From: Ruminococcaceae bacterium UBA1213
GTDB lineage: Bacteria > Bacillota > Clostridia > Oscillospirales > Acutalibacteraceae
Direction of reading: 5' to 3'
DNA length: 5,949 bases
Assembly: GCA_002309275.1 (NCBI GenBank)
Contig: DBXL01000007.1
Location: 1-5,949, forward strand
Within the stretch, counting starts at the first letter, position 1. Each line of letters starts with the position of its first letter. The translations under genes and the position numbers were made by a program. This document shows positions 1 to 5,949 of the stretch, in pieces. The notes beneath the pieces are model-generated. The model had not been told where the DNA came from and did not search any database. It worked only from the letters and a program-made list of their open reading frames with translations.

Positions 1-3000
1 CCTGTAAAGCTGTTATTATAAAAGCTCTGTATGCCTATCTTGATAAGACGGCTCGGCAGAGTGAGCCTTCCCGTAAAGCCCTTGTATCTGAATGCATTGT
101 CGCCTATGGCTTTTATCGCAAAATATCTGCCGTTTTTATCTACGACTACATCGGGAATAATCAAATCCATATCAGGTCGGCTGTAATCCGCAATGGGAGA
201 GCCTGTCCATTCAAGATGCTCGCCGTCAAGAGTATAGTAACTGTCCGTCATGTAGTTGATAAAGAGAGTTTTTCCAATGCCTGCTATGTTATACTGCACG
301 CCCGTAGCATGACCTGCATCACTCTTTGATGTGACGGTTGCAAGCTTGGCAACGGGTAAAATAATACTGTCTGTCATGCCGTTATATGAAACTGTGATTC
401 TGGCTGATGTGGAGTCGGATTTTGAAGGGACTCTGTAAGTACCGCCATTTTTCGGACGGAGAGTATGCTCGATTCCATTGCTGTCGGTATAGACAAATGA
501 TGTTATCTGAAAATCATTTTCATCAACAACTGTCTGCTGTCCGTCAGAGTTCACCGCAATCACTTTTATATCACTTTTATAGAACGGTTCACCGTCTTCA
601 CCGTCTTTTCCATTGTCCTCGCACTCGCATACATACACCTTGTCCGCACCTATGAATATATAATCGGGTACTGCATCGGCTGTTGTTTTCAGCAGGGCAA
701 GATTTTCTCTGGGCACTCCCCCTATTCCCTTTTCGATTTTCACGTCTGAAAGGTTATAGATTCCGTTTGCATTCGACGAGGAAGCCGTTTTTTCACTCAC
801 TGTCCATGCTGTTCCCGCCTGAACGTAAAATCTCGCCGTCTGGGAATGTTTCAGTGTAAATGTGCCGTCCTGACTGGTATAATTCAGCCGTCCTGTCTGA
901 ACATATTCCCCGTTTCCGTCAAGCTCATATATCCTGTACGGAATATTTTTGCCAGGCAAAGAGGAATTAATCTGGCTGTCCGTTATCCTTCTCACGTCAA
1001 GAGGCACGTCTGTAAGCTGTCTTAATTCAAATGTAAATTCATTGTTGTCTTCTTCCGTGCCTGTGACAAATTTCTGCACCTCTATCTGTGCTTCACGCTT
1101 GGAATTGACGATATAGGAAACACTCTGCTGAATCTCCGTTCCCACAAACTGTCCCCATTCATTCTGCGTGTCCTCGTCAAGCAGTTCTATAATACGGTAA
1201 CTTCCCGTAACAGCGTGGTCAACATACGCCTTGACATCATGCTCCGGAAATACAACCTTCGGCATCATATATTTTTTAGCCTCCCCAAGCCCGTGAGAAT
1301 ACTTTTGAAGAGTTATTATGCCGTCTATTGCAGTGGTCTGCATGATACCCATGATATGCTCGTCACAAATAGAAGTCACATTGTAACTTTCCGCACCCTG
1401 CCTTGAATCATAACAGCATATAAAATACGGTATATTTCCTGCGGGAATCCAGTTTGCTCCGTTATATACCTGCACTGCCAGCTTCAGAACAGAGCCTTCA
1501 TCCACTTCATCTGAACCTCCAAGCATTTTTTTGCATACAGCCGACTCCGGCTCTACGCTCCTTACAATATTCTTTATCACCGCAACAGGCTTTGTCTGAG
1601 AGTCGCCGTAAACAGCGTCATGCCCGTTTTCCTCATATTCGGGCGTTATGGATACATACGTATCTGCTTTGATAAAGCCCGAATCATAGATTTTATACTT
1701 GTCGCTGTCACTCTCTGTAATGCGGTACTGCCCTGTCCAGCCCTCCGCCTGAACGTGAGAACTGTTGATAACGACCTGTTTCCACGGCTCAATGTGAATG
1801 GGACTTGCTTTTTCCCAGTGCAAATCATATTCTATCTCACCTGTCAGCAGGTCAACCACATCAACTCTCTTTTCCTCGACAGTCGGGAATGTCCTCCATA
1901 TACCCTGCGGATATTCGTCTGTCACGCAAAAAAGTTCAAGCTTTAAATCTATGGCTTCTTTTTTGCGGTTGCCCTGCTTGATAAGCCTTTCAATATATTC
2001 CTGTCCGACAGTGTCGCCGTCAACGGAAATATACTCCTTGCCTACAATGAAAACACCCTTTTTGCCGTTGGTAAATTCTGCCACACAATCCGTTTTTCCT
2101 GCCGTACCCGTAAAGGGTGCCTGAGGCTGACCTGTCGCATACTCTCCCTCCGAAACGGGATATATCTGGATAAACTCGTCATCTTTATATTCATATATCC
2201 GATATTGCAGTCCCTCTTTTACAGCGTCACGGAAGGTAACCACTTCACCCCGCCTGATAAAGAAATTGCCCTGTTCATCTGTAAATTCGGTTGTGGTAAC
2301 AGTTCCGCTCTCTCTTATAAACTCATGCCTGCCTCTTACGAACTCGTCACTTCCGAAATCCCTCTGCACTTCAAAATACATTCCGAATTCTTTTCTGTCG
2401 AGTTCTTCAACATCGGTATCACGGGGGTCATACGCAACCCTCTTTTTTACAACTATATCTCTTAAAATATAGTCATTGGTATATTCAGCAGATGTACTCT
2501 GCTCCAATTTCGGCATGGATACGGTAATCGTGCCGTCAGCGTCACCCGTAAGGCTCTTATAATTTTCATATTCCTCCCCGTCAAGATACTCTCTTATATC
2601 ATACGTTCTCTCTGCAATAAGGTCTTTGATAACAGCCGTTTCATCTGCCTTAATGCTGATAAAGGGATTTTCCTCACTTGTAACACGCCACTCCTCCTCA
2701 TCGGATTTTTTCCACTTTATGTCCATAAGGGGTTCTGTTGTTTCACCGTAAAATATTTTGAATTTGAATTCAAGGTCAGCATCATGTATTTGGCGGTGTG
2801 ACAGTTTCTTTGTAAGTGTCAGCCTTTTATACAGATACACATTCTTCATTTCGCTTTCACTGCCGTTTAATGCAAGAATGCCCGCCACATACTTTTCATC
2901 ATAGGGTACCCAGTACAAACGTGTTTCATAGTCAAAAAATTCATCAATTTTATACTGCACTCCCGCCTCCCCGGGCAAAAGTGCCGCTATCTGACCTGCT

Positions 3001-5949
3001 TTTAAATAAAACATTCCCTCACTGTCGGTATATCTCTTTTCTATGATAACAGGAGAAGTTCCCCTGCCGTCAAGACGCTTATCCGCCACTATCCAGTATT
3101 CCTTGTTTGCAACGGGAATTCCGTTTGCCGTAAGCTTGAATTTGAAAGTCATATTGACTGCTTCGGGCGGTGCGTCATCGGGAACAGCCATTGTATGCTT
3201 TGTAAAATAAAGTACAGGTCTGTATTTATTCGTAAAATTATGCCTGACGGTATATACGGCAGCTCCCTGCACTTCCTCATTGGTATGTGTGCATTCCCAG
3301 AAAGGATTGTCAATCTCACTGATAACTGCTTCAGAGCCTTTATCTATATTCATAAATTGAGCCAGCTGACCGTGACGGAGTTTGAAATTCCCGTACTCAT
3401 CTGTTGCAAGGAGTACCGCTGACGGTTCATATATTCCGCTTGCTTCATTCCATGTATAGAGCCTGTATTCCTGATGAGCAAAGTCAATATAATTCGGTAC
3501 GGCAATCAAATTTCCCTCACCATCAAAAGTAATATTGAAGTCACCTCTGCGGTGCATTTTTATATTGAAAGTAAACTGTGTATTCAATGCACTTTCGGGG
3601 GCATAGGAAATATTTTTGCAGACTTCAATGCTTGACGGTTCCATCTGAGAAACTACTGTAGGCAAACTTGTGATAGTGGCTGAGGTTCGGGGTTCTCCGT
3701 TGATAATCTGTTTTGCAAAATACTTTGCGTCATTATAGGAAAATTCTGCTTTTCTTGTCGTATCCTTACAGTAGGGATAGATACTTTCCGTTTCTGAATT
3801 CATGTCTTGGGGAGGAGATGTCATATGTATTCTCAAACCGATAGTATCATTGGGATTCAGTCTGAATTTTCCGAGAGATACGGCTATGCCATAGACCTGT
3901 ACGGCTCTGCCCTCATTCTGCATTTGTTCGACAGATTCTCTTGTGTACCACCCGTTTCCCTGTGTTAAAAGGCTTTCGGGAGAATTGACATCTGCACCTT
4001 CATCATCATTATGCACAAGTACCTCTTCCCTGCTTTTACGGGGGAGCTGATGTCCGTTTTCGTCAAAGCCGTTGATGTAATAATAATATGCAGGTACAAC
4101 GGGCACACCGTCTTCTCCGCTGTGCTCCTGATTGAACAGGGCAATTTTTGACCTTAAATCATTGTCTATAATATAATCAAATCTGCCGTACCAGTAATTG
4201 CTTTCACTCGAGAAAACAAAATCGTCATTGATAAGCTCCTGAGGAGCATCTCTGTCCCTTGCGGTATCAAAGTAGTCATATATAACAATATCCGTGAGGG
4301 GTGTCTGCACGGTCTTTATCTGTATGCGATAAGTGTAGCCCTCTCCGAGCGGTACTGTTGCAGAACGGGAAAATTCTCCGAATTTATCGTAATCTGCAAG
4401 GACTTCTTTTTTTATCTCACTTTCAGAAGCCTGTGCAACAATGGAGTTGACAGAACCCTGCATATAAATAACGGTGGGTATATCCGTTACACCGTCACCA
4501 TTTATGTCACTTGAGAAATAGGCATAGTCATCAGGGGCATTTCCGTTATCCAAAAATACCTTGTCTGCCTCTCCAAGCAGGGGAGTATTTCCCATTGTAC
4601 CCATATTTTCAGCCGTCACGTCATCCGGCAGAAAACACGCTATATTTTTGGTACTTCCTGCAATTTTCTCATCTACCCATGAATAGTATGCTCCGAAACT
4701 CACTCCCCACGCTTCACACCACATACTTTTACGGCTGTGCGGATCGCTGATTATCTCATTCCATGCAAAATTTTCGGGTACTTCCAGATGAAATGCCACA
4801 AGTGTACGTCCTGTATTGTTATAATTGAATTTTATATCCTGCGGATTAACTGTAACAGTAACCTGATTGGAGTTGAAATCATTGTAGAAAGTGTTTTTCA
4901 TGTCAAGTTTCATGAGCCTTCCTGCATAAATCTCCTGAGAGGGATCAAACTGTATGCCGTAGGGCAGGAGGTCATAAAATACAATTTTACTTCTGCCCGG
5001 GCGGAGAAAACCGGAATTTTGTGAAAGCACGTCTATATCATTGGCATTATTGACATAATAGCCGTCAGCCGACATGAGATTATACCGTATGCGTACACAG
5101 CCCGCTTCCGAGTCGTTTCGTACAAGAGTACCTGTTTTCATGGATTCCGCATGGGGTGTGAGCTGATAAAGCTTTGCCCTGCCGTCACTATATACCGCAT
5201 TATATTGCTGTGTTACATACCCGTTATCCTTTTCATAATAAAACATATTCGCCTGATTGATAAGCGTAACGTTTTCAATATCTCCCCCGCTGTTTTTCAG
5301 ACGGGCAACATATCTATTAAAAACAGGTGAAGTATCCTTTATGCAGACAGAAAGGTCTATTTTACATTCTGTCTGATAGTTCACCGTTTCACGCTCTGCA
5401 CGAATGTGAAAAGGCTGTCTTGCGATAAGCTCGACAGGAAATTCATATATCCCCTCTGTACCTGAGATTTCTCCGACAAGCTCATAATCGCTTGCACCAA
5501 AAAAACAGGCATATATTTTCATATTGCAGTTATTTTCGGGAGTATCCGTTTCATCTTCATACGGATCATAGCCCGTGTCACGAAAACTGATTTTTACCGA
5601 TGAAAAATAATAGTCCTCTCCGGAAAGGTGAGATATTTCGGCAGAACTGTTGGAGTGGGAATAAAGTGTTTCATCTCCCGTTACCACAACATAGGATTTT
5701 CCATCGATTCTCGTTCCAAGACGCTGACTTGAATTATTGTCAGTGACATGGGTATAGCCGTAGTCACTTACGGAACTTCTGACAGTAAACGGAAAAACTG
5801 ATGCACAGGCACTGTTATTTGCCATTGACAGCTTATATACATCAAGCCAGCTGTAATAGTCACCCGCATCAGTTTTGGAAAGGTAATTTTCTCCCTGATG
5901 GTATTCCCATTCATATTCCTGATAGGTATGATTGGCAGAACTGTATAAT
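1..5949 (-). CDS. Giant multidomain cell-surface protein (CnaB-like stalk, Big and BspA-type LRR), partial at both ends
   Basis: Codons 5948 down to 3 on the minus strand are open for 1982 residues without a stop, and the translation is protein-like throughout. Neither end of the gene lies in the window. No signal peptide follows any Met near the right edge, so the start lies beyond it. Domains in order are: an unrecognised beta-rich region (1-190), an adhesin-like module (194-395), a DxNxDGxxD loop (481-489), a second adhesin-like module (524-750), seven CnaB/SpaA-like beta repeats (774-1770), a hinge (1774-1788), a Big-like domain (1789-1868) and the first BspA-like LRRs (1929-1982). No enzyme motif or transmembrane segment is visible. 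Family knowledge suggests an exported, surface-displayed adhesin or stalk protein of Gram-positive bacteria. How it is anchored (LPXTG, S-layer-type or other) cannot be seen, because the C-terminus is missing. It has about 19 cysteines, which is more than usual for such proteins. The ligand and regulation are unknown. The coding frame is near certain; the surface role is strongly inferred. Confidence 0.96.
3..164 (-). other. BspA-like leucine-rich repeats (LRR_5), start only
   Basis: Residues 1929-1982 contain LIIPDVVVDKNGRYFAIKAI, then IGDNAFRYKGF, then GRLTLPSRLIKIGIQSFYNN. This is the recurring '.l.IP..v..IG..AF....' unit of BspA-type LRRs. The preceding stretch (1880-1928, including YYTLDGEHLEWTG) matches the usual entry into such domains. 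Known BspA-like proteins use these repeats to bind host or microbial surfaces. The domain continues past the left edge, so the number of repeats and the wall anchor are not visible. Confidence 0.85.
345..584 (-). other. Bacterial Ig-like (Big) domain
   Basis: Residues 1789-1868 run from SDIKVIAVNSDGQQTVV through DENDFQITSF to SARITVSYNGMTDSIILPV. The length of about 80 residues, the opening 'I.V.a..sdG....v', and the closing 'a.itVsYnG.tdsi.lpV' match Big-type domains (for example the Big_4 group), which are common spacers in Firmicutes surface proteins. Here it lies between the hinge and the LRR region. The exact Big subfamily is not certain. Confidence 0.6.
585..629 (-). other. Cys-Glu-Cys and Gly/Asp/Glu-rich hinge
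   Basis: Residues 1774-1788 read CECEDNGKDGEDGEP. This acidic, Gly-rich stretch separates the seven-repeat stalk from the Big and LRR domains. It holds two cysteines one residue apart and three Gly-X-Y triplets (GKD, GED, GEP). Three triplets are too few for a collagen helix, so a flexible or metal-binding hinge is the more cautious reading. Confidence 0.5.
639..1094 (-). repeat. CnaB/SpaA-like repeat 7 (no closing Asn)
   Basis: Residues 1619-1770 open with AQIEVQKFVTG (Lys1626) and EFTFELRQ, the most canonical start of the series. IPYRIYELDGNGEY and TSQDGTFTLKHSQTARF follow, then WTVSEK (Glu1719). The closing strand reads DYIFIGADK, so Gly1767 occupies the usual Asn position. A Lys-Asn isopeptide bond is therefore unlikely here unless Asn1749 substitutes. 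The repeat borders the hinge and the C-terminal domains. Confidence 0.7.
1095..1562 (-). repeat. CnaB/SpaA-like repeat 6 (expanded, divergent)
   Basis: Residues 1463-1618 open with SAVCKKML (Lys1473, again preceded by Cys), continue with VLKLAVQVYNG, GNIPYFICCYDS and TAIDGIITLQKYSHGLG (degenerate hairpin). SYRIIEL gives Glu1588 and YIVNSK gives Asn1615. The triad is retained. Three of the protein's cysteines cluster in the middle (1511, 1512, 1528). Confidence 0.6.
1563..2057 (-). repeat. CnaB/SpaA-like repeat 5 (expanded, divergent)
   Basis: Residues 1298-1462 open with VFIVGKEY (Lys1304). An insertion follows that includes a Lys/Arg-rich stretch, KQGNRKKEA (1324-1332), before strand DLKLELFCV. 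The hairpin is degenerate (SPIHIEPWKQVVI). YRITES gives Glu1412 and VIKNIV gives Asn1460, so the triad is retained even though the core has diverged. At about 165 residues it is the longest copy. Confidence 0.6.
2061..2462 (-). repeat. CnaB/SpaA-like repeat 4
   Basis: Residues 1163-1296 open with IVVKKRV (Lys1168), continue with FGMYFEVQRD, then TDEQGNFFIRRGEVVTF (the conserved hairpin) and QYRIYEY (Glu1253). It closes with EFTNGK (Asn1294). The triad is complete. The hairpin is the closest match to that of repeat 1. Confidence 0.75.
2469..2822 (-). repeat. CnaB/SpaA-like repeat 3 (shortest)
   Basis: Residues 1043-1160 open with LTLTKKL (Lys1047), continue with LEFKFKIFYG, a degenerate hairpin NPFISIKADETAVI, TYDIREYL (Glu1120) and close with YTNDY (Asn1158). 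The triad is complete. At about 118 residues it is the most compact copy, since it lacks the Tyr-rich insertion seen in repeats 1, 2 and 7. Confidence 0.75.
2823..3215 (-). repeat. CnaB/SpaA-like repeat 2
   Basis: Residues 912-1042 open with VLYFTKH (Lys917), contain MTFKFKL, then TDSEGMFYLKAGQIAAL (the same hairpin as repeat 1) and YKIDEF (Glu1003). The expected closing 'xTN.Y' is replaced by KNVYLYKR. Asn1036 is near but not clearly in register, so an internal crosslink is uncertain here. The next repeat follows with almost no linker. Confidence 0.7.
3219..3629 (-). repeat. CnaB/SpaA-like repeat 1
   Basis: Residues 774-910 form the first of seven tandem beta domains. The opening strand IEVCKNISY carries candidate crosslink Lys778. 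The core shows EYRLYTWNEASG, then TDEYGNFKLRHGQLAQF (849-865), the 'T.e.G.F.Lk.GQ.a.f' hairpin common to this class. The motif ISEI gives Glu878, and the closing strand FTNKY gives Asn907. All three residues of a Lys-Asn isopeptide triad are in place. A Cys sits directly before the Lys. Confidence 0.75.
3699..4379 (-). other. Second adhesin-like beta module (IVIYDYFD / IHMTSPP motifs)
   Basis: Residues 524-750 show an order of motifs that I associate with stalk modules preceding CnaB repeats in large Firmicutes surface proteins: a strand IVIYDYFD (554-561), WYGRFD (586-591), VPAYYYYINGF (618-628), VQVYGIAVSLGKFRL (683-697), then NPNDTIGLRIHMTSPP (698-713). Related proteins read roughly 'vYDvlEn ... 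W.Gtf ... YYs ... vkAiavdl ... L.pg.svyv.i.M.aP' in the same order. The module has no catalytic signature. It is followed by a short Ser/Thr linker (TSATITSLPTVVS) leading into the first CnaB-like repeat. The family match is from memory and needs a profile search. Confidence 0.55.
4482..4508 (-). other. Putative calcium-binding loop DINGDGVTD
   Basis: Residues 481-489 read D-I-N-G-D-G-V-T-D, which fits the DxNxDGxxD loop shared by EF-hand-like, thrombospondin type 3 and FG-GAP repeats. Asp481, Asn483, Asp485 and Asp489 are the expected ligands. It lies in the linker between the two N-terminal adhesin-like modules. There is one copy only, and position 12 of a canonical EF-hand is Thr492, not an acidic residue. 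This makes a dockerin or true EF-hand unlikely. A structural Ca2+ site that stiffens the linker is the simplest reading. Confidence 0.5.
4764..5369 (-). other. Adhesin-like beta module with FYDLLPYG motif
   Basis: Residues 194-395 begin with strand patterns such as RYVARLKNSGG, typical of DUF11-like or isopeptide-type stalk domains whose strand reads 'Y.V.v.NsG'. Near 313-336 the module carries FLRPGRSKI followed by FYDLLPYGIQFDP. This resembles the 'vFYDLLP.Gv.fDp' segment I associate with large CnaB-containing surface proteins of Firmicutes. It ends with strands VTVTVNPQDIKF (363-374) and LVAFHLEVP (383-391). The family call comes from pattern memory, not a profile search. The presence of an extracellular beta module is fairly secure; its exact Pfam name is not. 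Confidence 0.5.
5379..5948 (-). other. N-terminal beta-rich region of unknown family
   Basis: Residues 1-190 alternate hydrophobic and polar residues in short strands (for example KSYVVVTGDETLY and YYFSSVKISF), as beta-sandwich domains do. The first 42 residues hold 8 Tyr and 2 Trp. The segment KTDAGDYY (25-32) resembles the DxGxY turn of Ig-like folds but is not enough to assign one. An acidic linker, YDPYEDETDTPENN (127-140), separates a first part from a second beta-rich part (143-190). I do not recognise the family. The region probably forms one or two domains close to the exposed N-terminal side of the protein. Confidence 0.45.

Noticed and set aside
585..611. Collagen-like repeat domain
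   Set aside because: Only three Gly-X-Y triplets are present, far too few for a stable triple helix; described as a hinge instead.
639..3629. Recent tandem duplication of the CnaB-like repeats
   Set aside because: The repeats share only short motifs at protein level and no obvious nucleotide identity, so they are old or independently acquired copies, not a recent expansion.
4482..4508. Dockerin domain
   Set aside because: A dockerin needs two loop-helix repeats about 30 residues apart. Only one loop is present, without the following helix pattern.
407..5024. Plus-strand and short minus-strand ORFs of 60-108 codons (for example 407-655, 1620-1946, 1798-2124, 4737-5024)
   Set aside because: All lie antisense to, or out of frame with, the continuous minus-strand coding frame. 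Their translations are rich in Cys, His, Ser and Pro with no domain pattern, as expected for shadows.
5823..5825. Met42 as the gene start
   Set aside because: No signal peptide follows it, and the 41 residues before it are in frame and protein-like. The start must lie beyond the right edge.
1..5949. Promoters, terminators, CRISPR, IS elements, tRNA or regulatory RNA
   Set aside because: The entire window is coding, with no intergenic gap. I saw no long exact direct or inverted repeats at the nucleotide level, and AT-rich tracts are explained by codon use.

Overview
The window is one continuous protein-coding frame on the minus strand. Reading the reverse complement, I translated every codon from position 5948 down to position 3: 1982 codons with no stop. 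The frame runs off both edges, so neither the start codon and signal peptide (beyond the right edge) nor the stop codon and C-terminus (beyond the left edge) are visible. There are no other genes, RNA genes, intergenic gaps, promoters, terminators or mobile elements that I can support. Residue numbers below count from the first full codon at the right edge (residue n occupies 5949-3n to 5951-3n), so they are not true protein positions.

The product is part of a very large, modular extracellular protein of the adhesin/stalk type seen in Gram-positive bacteria. In protein order (right to left on the map) I see: a Tyr/Trp-rich start with a weak Ig-like signature and an unrecognised beta-rich region (about residues 1-190); an adhesin-like module ending in a strand that carries FYDLLPYGIQFDP (194-395); a linker with a calcium-loop motif DINGDGVTD (481-489); a second module with IVIYDYFD and IHMTSPP motifs (524-750); seven divergent CnaB/SpaA-like (isopeptide-type) beta domains in tandem (774-1770); a short Cys/Gly/Asp/Glu hinge (1774-1788); a bacterial Ig-like (Big) domain (1789-1868); and the start of a BspA-like leucine-rich-repeat (LRR_5) domain that continues past the left edge (about 1929 onward). 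Most of the CnaB-like repeats retain a recognisable Lys, Glu and Asn in the places where such domains form an internal Lys-Asn crosslink.

The G+C content, sampled on a few lines, is in the low-to-mid 40s percent. CnaB-like stalks joined to Big and BspA-type LRR domains are typical of gut-associated Clostridia (Ruminococcus/Oscillospiraceae-like Firmicutes). This assignment is an inference from architecture, not from a marker gene. The likely picture is a secreted or wall-attached protein in which a rigid chain of beta domains links an N-terminal adhesin-like region to a C-terminal LRR region. Nothing in the window points to a multi-gene system. The points of interest are the order of the domains, the degenerate repeats and the unusually frequent cysteines.
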